DNA from: Halogeometricum sp. S3BR5-2
GTDB lineage: Archaea; Halobacteriota; Halobacteria; Halobacteriales; Haloferacaceae
DNA length: 64,000 nt
Assembly (NCBI RefSeq): GCF_031624635.1
Contig: NZ_JAMQOQ010000007.1
Span: 89,154 to 153,153, forward strand
Direction of reading: 5' to 3'
In this document: positions 51,228 through 58,645 of the stretch, piece after piece
Layout of the letters: each line of letters starts with the position of its first letter
Numbering within the stretch: the first letter of the stretch is position 1
The notes under the pieces: generated by a model
What the model was told of the DNA's origin: nothing
What the model saw: only the letters and a program-made list of their open reading frames with translations
Database searches by the model: none
Translations under genes and position numbers: made by a program

Positions 51228-51668
51228 ATGTCTGAACACCCATCGAACGATCCGTTTGAGGAGTGTGAGCTGAGCCCCGACGCGATTCTCGGCACTCACA
51301 CCTTCGAAGACGTACTATTCACAGACCAGACAGACACACCCGTGAATGTGTTGACCGGTGAGACGCCAGCACATTCGTAAGCAAGCGTCGACGAAGCTCG
51401 AGCCTTCGCCGCCGGAATCGACAGTGACACGCCGCACATCGCACTCCCGGCATCAGTCGAAGCGCAAATCGAAACAGCAAGCAAACCGTACACAGCTGCT
51501 GCCTTCTTCCACTTCAAGGCGACCGGGTCGCTCAAGCGACATCGTGCGTACCACGCCGCCTACAACTCGGATACGTTCTCAGTCGAGTTCGAGGCCGACT
51601 ACGAGAGCGGAGACCTGACGATCACCGTCGAGGAGGAGAGCTGCCAGTCGGAAATCGAGAACGTCTAG
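51228..51668 (+). pseudogene. Haloarchaeal protein gene interrupted by in-frame TAA
   Basis: ATG 51228 opens MSEHPSNDPFEECELSPDAI and reaches TAA at codon 51 (51378-51380). The same frame then continues for 95 codons (ASVDEARAFAAGIDSDTPHI, later AFFHFKATGSLKRHRAYHAA, FEADYESGDLTITVEEESC) to TAG at 51668. Both halves have normal composition, so this is one gene of 146 residues with a single nonsense codon. An N-terminal paralogue lies at 45967. Function unknown; sits after the metal operon. Confidence 0.7.
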
Positions 51669-51682
51669 CCAGCACCGTCAGT

Positions 51683-51773
51683 ACTATTTTTTGAGCGCCG
51701 GCGATGGATGCCGGCGCATCACGTAGTGACGTAGTGTGCAGTCGCGTGCGTCGGCAGACGAAGGTGAAAACCG
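51683..51773 (+). promoter_or_regulatory. Structured leader, longer variant
   Basis: A T-run (51687-51692) is followed by a perfect 8-bp hairpin GCGCCGGC (51695-51702) / GCCGGCGC (51710-51717). A Shine-Dalgarno-like AAGGTGA precedes ATG 51774. Weaker match to the family because of the longer distal part. Confidence 0.5.
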
Positions 51774-52265
51774 ATGCACATGGTCATATACACCCTGGTA
51801 GAGGCATCGACACAGAAGGACGCGTTGGCCACTGGGAAGACGGTGTTCGACCGGCTGGTGGGCGCAGACCCACATTCATCCGCCGTGTTCGACTACTACG
51901 TCTGCTTCGACGAGGAGAACACGACGGTTGCGGGCAAGGCTCGATGGGGCGATCTACCGGCCGCAGCCCCCGTTGACTCGGACGGTGGGCAGGCCCTACT
52001 CGACCAAGGGTGGGAAGCGACAAAAGAAGAATTCGAGCGCAATCTCGAACGCGTGAAGGAAGCCATCGACGACCTCTCCGATGAGGAAATCATGCGCGAT
52101 GAGGACCTCGCTCGGCACGCGTTCCATCAAGTCGGCGCGTACGACGGTCCGTCGGTGTTCCTGTACGATCAGCACGCGACCGGCATCCGGCATCGCGAAC
52201 AACTGGATCGACTCCTCGAAGAGAGTGAAGACCTCTGGATCGTCCCCGCCGACGTCCACTTCTAA
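51774..52265 (+). CDS. Haloarchaeal plasmid protein, unknown function
   Basis: 163 residues from ATG 51774 (ATG 51780 also in frame). Starts MHMVIYTLVEASTQKDALAT; middle VFDYYVCFDEENTTVAGKAR; end DLWIVPADVHF. Helix with FERNLERVKEAIDDLSDEE. Looks like a small globular alpha/beta protein. It is followed after three bases by the zinc-ribbon gene at 52269, a pair often seen on haloarchaeal elements. Confidence 0.65.
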   Translation: MHMVIYTLVEASTQKDALATGKTVFDRLVGADPHSSAVFDYYVCFDEENTTVAGKARWGDLPAAAPVDSDGGQALLDQGWEATKEEFERNLERVKEAIDDLSDEEIMRDEDLARHAFHQVGAYDGPSVFLYDQHATGIRHREQLDRLLEESEDLWIVPADVHF

Positions 52266-52268
52266 CCG

Positions 52269-52634
52269 ATGCCCCGGATCACCAACTGGACACGAGAGAG
52301 CCGCACCCCGTCGCTCGCGTATCGAAACACCGAGACTGGAGCCCGAGCCGTTCTCCACCGTGCACCGGACTCTGACCGGTACAAGTGGCGGGCAGCAATC
52401 CTCGTCGACGGCTATCCGGTCTGGTCACGTGGCTTCGAGACGAAGCAGGCGAAAGTCTTTCGGGACGCTCTCCGAGACAGACCACTCTCTGAGCTGACCT
52501 GCCCTGAGTGCCCGAACGACGACGTTCTCGTCGGTGAGAAGGCAGCTGACGGGGCGAACGTACAGCGCTGGTTCGACTGCCCCGATTGTGGCTACGAAGC
52601 TCGCTCGAAGATCGTCTACGGCGCTGAACGCTGA
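52269..52634 (+). CDS. Zinc-ribbon haloarchaeal protein (DUF7568-like)
   Basis: 121 residues. N-terminal 75 residues form a small domain with WTRESRTPSLAYRNTETGAR and YPVWSRGFETKQAKVFRDAL; the C-terminal 45 a zinc ribbon with CPEC (about 82) and CPDC (about 108). Family number from memory. No catalytic motif. Same operon as the upstream gene. Confidence 0.65.
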   Translation: MPRITNWTRESRTPSLAYRNTETGARAVLHRAPDSDRYKWRAAILVDGYPVWSRGFETKQAKVFRDALRDRPLSELTCPECPNDDVLVGEKAADGANVQRWFDCPDCGYEARSKIVYGAER

Positions 52635-52658
52635 GGTCACTGAACGTCCAGCGAGGGT

Positions 52659-52710
52659 GTTTTTCTGGGGCAGGAAGGGGTGGCCCGAGTCACACGGGCC
52701 AGATCCACAG
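52659..52710 (+). promoter_or_regulatory. Structured leader
   Basis: Starts TGTTTTTCTGGGGC. TGGCCCG (52681-52687) pairs perfectly with CGGGCCA (52695-52701), nine bases before ATG 52711. Confidence 0.65.
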
Positions 52711-53106
52711 ATGAGCCTCGAAGTACTCAACCGTCACAGTGAGGCACTGTTCGAGTTCCTCTGGTGTCCCGTCTGCGGACACGAGGTGTTCAGCCACATC
52801 CCCTTCGAGGGCGTGTTCTGCAAGCACTGTAACACACAGGTGGAACTCCAAGAGTCGCAAGAAGATCGTGGCTACGAGGAAGCTGTCCTCGCCTGCTTCG
52901 ATACCGACACGACCTGGAATCTCCACGTCGACGAGAAACTGCGCCGCGACCTGCCTGATGGGTCGGCGAGGGTGAAAATTTTCGGCGCACCGGGTGCCTA
53001 CACAGTCGATTGGTGGAGTCCCGAACCCAGCGATGACTGGGAGCCGGTCAAGCGCGGTGAGTTCGACGACCTCGAGGAACCTGACGAGGTGGCGCACCTC
53101 GCATAG
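52711..53106 (+). CDS. Zinc-binding haloarchaeal protein (DUF7567-like)
   Basis: 131 residues. Start fixed at ATG 52711 by the leader; the open frame extends upstream to 52534 through non-coding sequence. CPVCGHEVF (about 19) and CKHCNTQVEL (about 38) form an N-terminal zinc ribbon. The remainder is an acidic alpha/beta region with WNLHVDEKLRRDLPDG and YTVDWWSPEPSDDWEP. Usually a neighbour of the two genes before it; function unknown. Confidence 0.65.
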   Translation: MSLEVLNRHSEALFEFLWCPVCGHEVFSHIPFEGVFCKHCNTQVELQESQEDRGYEEAVLACFDTDTTWNLHVDEKLRRDLPDGSARVKIFGAPGAYTVDWWSPEPSDDWEPVKRGEFDDLEEPDEVAHLA

Positions 53107-53163
53107 GCACACCCCAGAATTCCGCTCGGTAGTCGGTCGAATGGACCGTTGCAGAGTGGTCGT

Positions 53164-53502
53164 TTACGCTGTCTCGGCCTCCAGTCGATCAACGAGTCCG
53201 TCGCGGAACAGCTGTCGCGTTCCGTCGGGACCGGTGATGGTCAACACCGTCTCCTCGTACGGTGGCGTCACTGCGAGTTCGTACTCGGCGAACGCACAGC
53301 ACTGCAACTCTGCCGAGATGAACTGCGCAGCTGCGATGAGCGCCTCGTCAGTTCCGTCGAACCGAATCGTCACGCCGTCTTCAGACTCTTCAAACCCGAG
53401 GTAGGTGGTGATGAGACGCGATCGGGCCTCCTTACTTCGCTCTCGCTCCTGTTCTTCAGTGAGCGTACATGCAACCTCTCGTGACGAGTCGTTTTGACTC
53501 AT
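53164..53502 (-). CDS. Small CC-motif protein linked to mercury-type HxlR
   Basis: 112 residues from ATG 53502. Central motif ISAELQCCAFAEYEL (Cys pair near 77-78) resembles the ECCPF/SCCSF motif of small proteins found in bacterial and haloarchaeal mercury or arsenic loci; paired Cys can bind soft metals. Divergent from an HxlR gene almost identical in motif to the merA regulator, and the shared 20-base box (53533-53552) points to this gene. Likely metal-binding detoxification protein; role inferred from motif and context. Confidence 0.65.
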   Translation of the reverse strand: MSQNDSSREVACTLTEEQERERSKEARSRLITTYLGFEESEDGVTIRFDGTDEALIAAAQFISAELQCCAFAEYELAVTPPYEETVLTITGPDGTRQLFRDGLVDRLEAETA

Positions 53503-53532
53503 GATACACAATTACTTTGAATACGGCAGTGT

Positions 53533-53552
53533 TTATACTGTCAAGTCCGAAG
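53533..53552 (-). promoter_or_regulatory. Candidate HxlR operator/promoter box
   Basis: Reverse strand reads CTTCGGACTTGACAGTATAA, matching 17 of 20 positions with the box before merA at 37807. It lies 31 bases upstream of the CC-motif gene start. Confidence 0.6.
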
Positions 53553-53572
53553 TATTGCACCAAGTTCGGCGA

Positions 53573-53947
53573 ATGAAAGCTATGGCAGAAACACCAGACT
53601 CGTCACCTGACGTCCCAGAGATACAGAACACCGAGACTACCTGCTACTGCCCTTTGGGCGGCGTAATGGATCTGCTCAGTCGGCGGTACGCGATGCAAGT
53701 GATCTGCGTTGTCGGCGCGATCGAGCCTGCGAGATACGGCGAGATCGAGGAGACCTTCGGCGAGGTGAGCAGTTCGACGCTGTCAACTCGTCTCGACGAC
53801 CTCGTCGAGGCAGGGTTGCTCTCCCGCGAACAGTACAACGAAATCCCGCCGCGCGTCGAGTACGAACTCACCGAGAAGGGTGAGGAACTCCGCGAGCGAC
53901 TCGACCCGCTCCTCGAATGGGCAGAGGAACAGGATGACGGCACCTAG
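53573..53947 (+). CDS. HxlR-type regulator, mer-like paralogue
   Basis: 124 residues from ATG 53573 or 53582. Same plan as the merA regulator: ETTCYCPLGGVMDLLSRRYA, QVICVVGA, YGEIEETF, SSSTLSTRLDDLVEAGLL, PPRVEYELT. Cys pair CYC retained. Divergent from the CC-motif gene. Probably senses the same or a similar metal. Upstream in-frame codons (from 53501) are in the promoter region. Confidence 0.78.
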   Translation: MKAMAETPDSSPDVPEIQNTETTCYCPLGGVMDLLSRRYAMQVICVVGAIEPARYGEIEETFGEVSSSTLSTRLDDLVEAGLLSREQYNEIPPRVEYELTEKGEELRERLDPLLEWAEEQDDGT

Positions 53948-54129
53948 CGCTTACCGCGAGCGGCGAAGCCACGTATTCTAATCGACAGCGTCGCAGCAAT
54001 TCGCTCGCCCTGCGTGAAGTTCCTGTTGGCTTCGAGCAGCGTTACCGACACCGACGAACGTACTGTTCGTTGTCGATCGATACCGACGAGAGAAACGCAC
54101 ATGACCAGCCGTCCCGCCACATTCGCCTG

Positions 54130-55122
54130 TTACGTGCCCGACGGAATCGGGGATGGGGCGTCCGGCAAGAGCCATCCCGGAACAACTCGTGTCAGGACAA
54201 CCATTCCAGTCAGTTCGACGAGCGTCTGCGTCACGACAACCGCCGGCGCGAGTGCATATCCCGACGGCAACGCCAGCGCCAGCGGAAGGATAACCAGCGA
54301 GTTCCGCGTTACGGATGTGAACACGAGCGCGCGGCTCTCACCGACGTCCATTCCGAGCAGTCCAGCAGCGAGTCGACCGAGCAGCGGCATGATGACGAGG
54401 AACGCCACGTACACCGGAACGACAGCCGCGATTTGCCCGATCGAATCCTGAACGCGCGGCAGCTGTGAGGCAATAACCACGAACAGCGTCACCCCCATCA
54501 TGGGCACCGGCAACCAGCCCATCGTCTCCTGCCACGCTTCACCACGGTCCGATCGATCTGCCCAGAGTTCAGTCGCCCACGCGAGCGCCAACGGCAGTGC
54601 GATAATCACGACGAATGCCTCGATGAACGGGCCAGCCTCGATGAACTCGGCCACCTGCTGGCCCATGAACAGCCAGAGGTACAGCGGGAGCAACAGCAAC
54701 TGAACGAGCATCAGTGCCGGCGTTGCGGCAGTGATCTGCTCGGCGTCCCCGTCCGCGAGGTCTGTGAACGTGATGACGTAGTCGATACACGGCGTCAGCA
54801 ACACCATAAACGCACCAACGAGAATCACCGGCTCCTGGGGCAGAAATCGGGTGAGACCGAACACGACAACCGGGACAACCACGAAGTTCATCCCGAGCGC
54901 AGCCGCCATGAACCGGCCGTTCCGGAACGCCCGCCGAATCCGAACGAATGGGATCTCCAGAAACGTCACGTACAATAGCACCGCGAGGATGGGGTTGATA
55001 AGCGGTTCTAGAATGGAACTCGCGCCCGGTAGTCCAAGACCGACCCCAATCGCGATGAGGACGGCGACAGCGTACACTCCGACCTGATTGTGCTGAATCC
55101 ACTGTTTCGAGAGTCGTGTCAT
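54130..55122 (-). CDS. Arsenical-resistance (Acr3/bile acid symporter-type) transporter
   Basis: 330 residues with about ten helices. Helix 4 has LTPCIDYVITFTDLADGDAE with a Cys in the position used by Acr3-type arsenite carriers, followed by a TPALMLVQLLLLPLYLWLF helix and a late SVTRNSLVILPLALALP segment like the bile acid/sodium symporter fold. It probably exports arsenite or a related oxyanion. No ArsR or arsenate reductase gene is adjacent; it may be controlled together with the small membrane protein upstream (55139-55315). Confidence 0.75.
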   Translation of the reverse strand: MTRLSKQWIQHNQVGVYAVAVLIAIGVGLGLPGASSILEPLINPILAVLLYVTFLEIPFVRIRRAFRNGRFMAAALGMNFVVVPVVVFGLTRFLPQEPVILVGAFMVLLTPCIDYVITFTDLADGDAEQITAATPALMLVQLLLLPLYLWLFMGQQVAEFIEAGPFIEAFVVIIALPLALAWATELWADRSDRGEAWQETMGWLPVPMMGVTLFVVIASQLPRVQDSIGQIAAVVPVYVAFLVIMPLLGRLAAGLLGMDVGESRALVFTSVTRNSLVILPLALALPSGYALAPAVVVTQTLVELTGMVVLTRVVPGWLLPDAPSPIPSGT

Positions 55123-55138
55123 AGAGCAGTTACTGTCG

Positions 55139-55315
55139 TTATTGAATTGTGGTTTCGAGGGAGATCAGTAGTCCAAGAACCACCAAGGTGGGTGCGCCAA
55201 CGTAGCGAACCAGTCGTTGACCGTCTGGGTCACTGTCGGGATATCGAGCAGCGGCGCTTGGGTGAAGCACGAACAGCAGTCCGGCACCGACGAAGAACCA
55301 CCCCAGCTCTCTCAT
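55139..55315 (-). CDS. Small two-helix membrane protein
   Basis: 58 residues from ATG 55315: MRELGWFFVGAGLLFVLHPS (helix 1), a loop with DSDPDGQRLVRYVG, then APTLVVLGLLISLE (helix 2). Upstream in-frame codons read as non-membrane sequence and are rejected. Lies 16 bases before the transporter gene on the same strand. Unknown function. Confidence 0.55.
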   Translation of the reverse strand: MRELGWFFVGAGLLFVLHPSAAARYPDSDPDGQRLVRYVGAPTLVVLGLLISLETTIQ

Positions 55316-55488
55316 TATAGCTAATCTGGGACGACAGGGGTAAGTTCGCATCGATAGTTCTCCCGTGGCTGTCAATGCTCGATCCCCCCAGAAGGAGGAC
55401 TAGTTGCTTCCCGAAATGAGGTCCATAACGGAAAGGCGCTGATAATTTGCCACGACCTATCAAGTGTAACGTCGGTGCCAACCATCAG

Positions 55489-55698
55489 CTATTGCCGAGG
55501 ACGATCATGCTGTTCGAGAGCCTCTCGAATCTCGGCGAGCGTGCCGTTCGTGGTGTACTCATCGATCCACTGCTGGTGATCCTGGTCCCGTCGGGCCTTC
55601 TCGAGGATATGCTCAGCGACTTTGGCTACTGCGAACCGCTCTTTCGCCCGCTGTGAGGAGTTGCAGACCGGACACTCATCTTCGACGGCAGTAGTCAT
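55489..55698 (-). CDS. Small CxxC protein of the thiol cluster
   Basis: 69 residues with one CPVC motif (about residues 9-12) and a long charged helix (about 15-60). It overlaps the glutaredoxin-like gene by four bases, so co-transcribed. May bind zinc or carry a redox disulfide. Family not recognised. Confidence 0.55.
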   Translation of the reverse strand: MTTAVEDECPVCNSSQRAKERFAVAKVAEHILEKARRDQDHQQWIDEYTTNGTLAEIREALEQHDRPRQ

Positions 55699-55949
55699 GC
55701 GTAGTGTTCCTCCAGATAGTCGACGATATCGCCGCTTTCGTACATCGTGACGCCACGCTGATGGTCAACCAAGAACGGAATCTGATCCTGTCCACCTAGC
55801 GTTCGGAGTTCGTCGTGAGTCTGTTCGTTTCGCGTCTCACCCGCAGCGGTTCGGGGATTGTGAATGACGTACGAGACACCGAACTCGGTCAACGCTTCAC
55901 GGACTTTTTTCGAGTACCCACAGCCCTCTGCTTGGTAGAGTTCGAGCAT
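55695..55949 (-). CDS. Glutaredoxin-like protein
   Basis: 84 residues with a thioredoxin fold of glutaredoxin/GST-N type: LELYQAEGCGYSKKVREALT with a single active-site Cys (C10, CGYS), DQIPFLVDHQRGVTMYES with the cis-Pro, then GDIVDYLEEHYA. Monothiol type. Probably reduces mixed disulfides, here with gamma-glutamylcysteine as the haloarchaeal thiol. Between the CxxC protein and the SelW-like gene. Confidence 0.82.
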   Translation of the reverse strand: MLELYQAEGCGYSKKVREALTEFGVSYVIHNPRTAAGETRNEQTHDELRTLGGQDQIPFLVDHQRGVTMYESGDIVDYLEEHYA

Positions 55950-55961
55950 GGATACAGTGAA

Positions 55962-56210
55962 TTAGGTTTCTGCTGGGAGCTGGTCGTTGATCGCCTCGAC
56001 GATGAGGTTCAGGTCAAGGTCAGCTCCATGCACCTCTTTGTCCCAGATCGTCTCGCCATCGGCGGTCACGACGAATACCCCACCGTGGCCAGGGGAGAGG
56101 GTGACCCCGTCCAGATCCTGACCAAACTCGGTTAGAAGCCGCGTCTGGGTTTCAATCGCGGGCTCGAGCAATCCACACGGCACGCAGTATTCGATTTCGA
56201 TTGCGGTCAT
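55962..56210 (-). CDS. SelW/Rdx-family selenoprotein W-like protein
   Basis: 82 residues: IEIEYCVPCGLLEPAIETQT (CxxC at about 9-12), then a central VTLSPGHGGVFVVTADGETIW and a C-terminal helix, the Rdx fold. CxxC redox active site uses Cys rather than Sec. First gene of the reverse-strand thiol operon; the GCTAAGACAAG box at 56245 lies upstream and recurs at 56794. Confidence 0.82.
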   Translation of the reverse strand: MTAIEIEYCVPCGLLEPAIETQTRLLTEFGQDLDGVTLSPGHGGVFVVTADGETIWDKEVHGADLDLNLIVEAINDQLPAET

Positions 56211-56244
56211 ACCTACTCTCTACTCGGAACGGAATCGCCGTAAA

Positions 56245-56286
56245 GCTAAGACAAGGGTATCCTAACCGGGTTAGCGCGAGCTAACC
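56245..56286. promoter_or_regulatory. Promoter box and inverted repeat of thiol cluster
   Basis: GCTAAGACAAG at 56245-56255 recurs at 56794-56804 before the DUF6789-like gene. A perfect dyad GGTTAGC-GCGA-GCTAACC occupies 56269-56286. Candidate regulator site and shared promoter element for both reverse-strand genes. Confidence 0.6.
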
Positions 56287-56295
56287 AGGCTCTTC

Positions 56296-56763
56296 TCAGT
56301 CAGCGGTCGTGACCGATTCACCACTCGTCGACACTGTGTGGCGATCCAGCGCCCACCCGAGCACGCCACCGTAGACGAGGTGCAGGACAAGCGTGGCAAC
56401 CGCGATCTTGGGCGTGATCGCCATCCCGAATAGTCCCCAGCCGAGGAACGGCAGGAATGCGACCTGCATCAGGACCCAGAGACCAACACCGAATGCGAGG
56501 CCTTTCCCGATCGTCACGGGGCGCGCAACTCGTGCGAGAAGCGCGCCGAAGACGCCACCATAGCCAAGATGGAGTCCCACGGCGAGTAGCATCAGCATCG
56601 GCTTCGGGAGGCCGCTTCTGAAGAGGTGCGCAACCACCGCCTTTGGAATTGGCTGGGGCATCGGAGAGTTCCCGGAAATCAGCGCGAGGAGCATGAGGAT
56701 TGACATCGCGATTGTCGCGACGACACCGTAGCCGAACCCCGCTCGGAGTCTATGTTGGGTCAC
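56296..56763 (-). CDS. DUF6789-like membrane protein
   Basis: 155 residues with four helices: GYGVVATIAMSILMLLALIS, LMLLAVGLHLGYGGVFGALL, LAFGVGLWVLMQVAFLPFLG, IAVATLVLHLVYGGVLGWAL. The GYGxVAT...M and HLxYGGVxG repeats match DUF6789, which is also visible in the extension of the oxidase at 4089. Often found near oxidase and DoxX genes; function unknown. Confidence 0.65.
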   Translation of the reverse strand: MTQHRLRAGFGYGVVATIAMSILMLLALISGNSPMPQPIPKAVVAHLFRSGLPKPMLMLLAVGLHLGYGGVFGALLARVARPVTIGKGLAFGVGLWVLMQVAFLPFLGWGLFGMAITPKIAVATLVLHLVYGGVLGWALDRHTVSTSGESVTTAD

Positions 56764-56793
56764 ACTCGAAGAGACCGTAAGCGACCAAATAAG

Positions 56794-56804
56794 GCTAAGA
56801 CAAG
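56794..56804 (-). promoter_or_regulatory. Second copy of the GCTAAGACAAG box
   Basis: Identical to 56245-56255 and at a similar distance (31 bases against 35) from the gene start on the reverse strand. Confidence 0.5.
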
Positions 56805-56847
56805 CCCTAACTGACGGACTCAGTGATCCACACCAGGTGAGCGCGAC

Positions 56848-57255
56848 CTAACCGAGTCGGCGATCGATTGGATGCCAGACAGCGTCGAAATCAGTCACCA
56901 AGACAAGGAGTCCCATCGCTCCAAAGAGGACGCTGAGATTCTTCCAATCCGGCCCGACGTACAATATCGCCACGAGCATCACCGGTATCAGGGAAACAGC
57001 CGCGAGTCGTTCCCCAATGCCGATGAAGAGGAGGACAACCGCTCCCACTTCGATGAGGCCGGAGACGATGACCATCGCTGCAGGAGCTGAAATCCCAATG
57101 GCTTCGAAAAAAGAGACTGAACTCCCGTAGGTGACGACCTTACTCAGGGCCGGTTTCGCGACGAGAGCAATGAGGACGAGCCGAAGCCCGGTGTGAACCC
57201 ACTCCGGGACGGACTGCCGTACCGACTCGATACGATCAACATACGGACGTTCCAT
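56848..57255 (-). CDS. DoxX-family membrane protein
   Basis: 135 residues from ATG 57255. Four helices with LRLVLIALVAKPALSKVVTY, FFEAIGISAPAAMVIVSGLI, EVGAVVLLFIGIGERLAAVS, LIPVMLVAILYVGPDWKNLS: DoxX/DoxD-like pattern. DoxX proteins couple thiosulfate or thiol redox to the quinone pool in some organisms. Divergent from the HxlR gene at 57409 with an operator-like repeat between them. Confidence 0.75.
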   Translation of the reverse strand: MERPYVDRIESVRQSVPEWVHTGLRLVLIALVAKPALSKVVTYGSSVSFFEAIGISAPAAMVIVSGLIEVGAVVLLFIGIGERLAAVSLIPVMLVAILYVGPDWKNLSVLFGAMGLLVLVTDFDAVWHPIDRRLG

Positions 57256-57343
57256 AATGGGCAATGTCCAAGAACCCGAATAAGCGTCAGCGAAGCTCGC
57301 ACTGAGGAGGTACGGTTTCCAGATCAACTTAGGTATCCCTACC

Positions 57344-57398
57344 GGGTACTGGACAGTGATTTAGTAATGAAATAATATTAGGTCCAATTCCAGTACCC
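57344..57398. promoter_or_regulatory. Operator-like inverted repeat between DoxX and HxlR genes
   Basis: Arms GGGTACTGGA (57344-57353) and TCCAGTACCC (57389-57398), perfect 10-bp with an AT-rich 35-base spacer that contains likely TATA sequences. Positioned to control both divergent genes. Confidence 0.65.
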
Positions 57399-57408
57399 CT
57401 AGAGACGA

Positions 57409-57777
57409 ATGAGTAGAGCAATCGAAGACGAAGAGTGCGTTGCGTCGTGGTGCGCTGACGACGACTGGTGTACGGTGACGTGTACAGCCCACCTCATCGG
57501 GAAGAAATGGCATCCGGTGATCGTCCACCGACTGCTTGCACATGGCCCGCTCGGGTTCAATGCGCTCAAAGACGAAATCGAATCGATCTCCAGTACCGTG
57601 CTTTCGAGCAGTCTTGAGGATTTGGAAGACAATGGCCTCGTGAATCGAGCGATCGTGAGCGAGAAACCGTTTCGGGTGGAGTACTCCCTGACCGAGCAGG
57701 GTGCCTCGCTCGAACCCGTTATCAAGGCAATGGACGCCTGGGGAGAAGACTATCTCAAAGAGACGTCTTGTAGCTGA
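57409..57777 (+). CDS. HxlR-type regulator of the thiol cluster
   Basis: 122 residues. Four Cys in the first 25 (CVASWC, WCTVTC) then the HxlR winged helix: LIGKKWHPVIVHRLLAHG, GFNALKDEIESISSTVLSSS, LEDLEDNGLV, VEYSLTEQG, with a CSC-like tail. Cys-rich HxlR proteins (HypR, QorR) sense disulfide or aldehyde stress through the N-terminal Cys. Divergent from DoxX; probably the redox switch of the cluster. Confidence 0.82.
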   Translation: MSRAIEDEECVASWCADDDWCTVTCTAHLIGKKWHPVIVHRLLAHGPLGFNALKDEIESISSTVLSSSLEDLEDNGLVNRAIVSEKPFRVEYSLTEQGASLEPVIKAMDAWGEDYLKETSCS

Positions 57778-57839
57778 GACCGATCCTCTTGTGCTGAGTT
57801 CGGTATAGGTCTGCGCTCGACGATTCAGGCGACCGCAGA

Positions 57840-57902
57840 GAGAGGTTTTTCGCCCCCTGAGGGGTGCGGGGGTGCTCGAACGAGCATCCCGCGAACAGAC
57901 CT
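57840..57902 (+). promoter_or_regulatory. Structured leader with strong second hairpin
   Basis: Starts GAGAGGTTTTTCG. CCCC (57854-57857) pairs with GGGG (57861-57864), and GGGTGCTCG (57870-57878) with CGAGCATCCC (57881-57890). AGGTTTTTCG can pair loosely with CGAACAGACCT just before ATG 57903. Confidence 0.65.
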
Positions 57903-58307
57903 ATGAGTGGATTTACCGACCCACACTCGCACGAACAGCCACGCGCCTCGGCTGACGCCGACGTCGTTTACGTCGGCTACCGTCGTCGAGGCCGCGCCAT
58001 CGTCGAGAAACATCCTGACCAGGAACAGCTCACACTCGATCGGAGTCTCGAGTTGACGAGTCACAGTCCCTCGGGTTTCGAATGGGGATATGGTGGGAGT
58101 GGCCCGGCTCAACTCGCGCTCGCGCTCCTGCTCGATCACACCGACGATGAGGAGGTGGCACTGGCGGAGTACATGGCGTTCAAGACCGAGGTGGTGAGCC
58201 AGCTGGAGTGTACAGGTTCCGACGGCTACTGGCGACTCACCGGACGAGAGATTGACGCCGCCCTTCGCGAGACAGTCAAAGAACCAGTCGCACCGTCCGT
58301 CAACTAA
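57903..58307 (+). CDS. DUF6166-like protein
   Basis: 134 residues from ATG 57903. VVYVGYRRRGRAIVEKHPDQ, then SGFEWGYGGSGPAQLALALL and LLDHTDDEEVA, the strong signature of DUF6166 (GFEWGYGGSGPAQLALALL). Widely distributed on haloarchaeal plasmids; small soluble protein with unknown function. First of a run of co-directed small genes. Confidence 0.8.
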   Translation: MSGFTDPHSHEQPRASADADVVYVGYRRRGRAIVEKHPDQEQLTLDRSLELTSHSPSGFEWGYGGSGPAQLALALLLDHTDDEEVALAEYMAFKTEVVSQLECTGSDGYWRLTGREIDAALRETVKEPVAPSVN

Positions 58308-58326
58308 CGATCACAGAGAACAATCC

Positions 58327-58608
58327 ATGCCAGAACACACACAGCAGTCCCGTACGAAGGCAGAATCGACCGAAAACAGTGAGCGACAGGCACCAACCGA
58401 ATACGTCGAGCGAAGCGATGTCGGGGTCTCACTCACGGTGAAGCTGACTCGCGGCACTGGGACCCGCGACCAGGATAAGGTCACAGCCAAAGTGAAGGCG
58501 AAAACGCTCGAAGAGGCCCGCGAGGACATGGAAACCCTCCGCGCGTACATCCACGACCTCGCCGAGGACATCCGCCAGATGCAGCCAACAGACCCACACG
58601 AAGAGTAA
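58327..58608 (+). CDS. DUF7389-like small protein
   Basis: 93 residues from ATG 58327. Polar N-terminus, then VGVSLTVKLTRGTGTRDQDK and VKAKTLEEAREDMETLRAYI, the pattern I associate with DUF7389. Commonly follows DUF6166 genes, as here (20-base gap). Function unknown. Confidence 0.7.
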   Translation: MPEHTQQSRTKAESTENSERQAPTEYVERSDVGVSLTVKLTRGTGTRDQDKVTAKVKAKTLEEAREDMETLRAYIHDLAEDIRQMQPTDPHEE

Positions 58609-58645
58609 TTCTTTTGAGTGTTGCACAGAGTTGTGTAACTATAGG

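Noticed and set aside
51378..51380. Reading the in-frame stops as recoded (Sec or Pyl) codons
   Set aside because: One is TAA, which is not known to be recoded in archaea, and no SECIS or Pyl machinery is visible; mutation is simpler.
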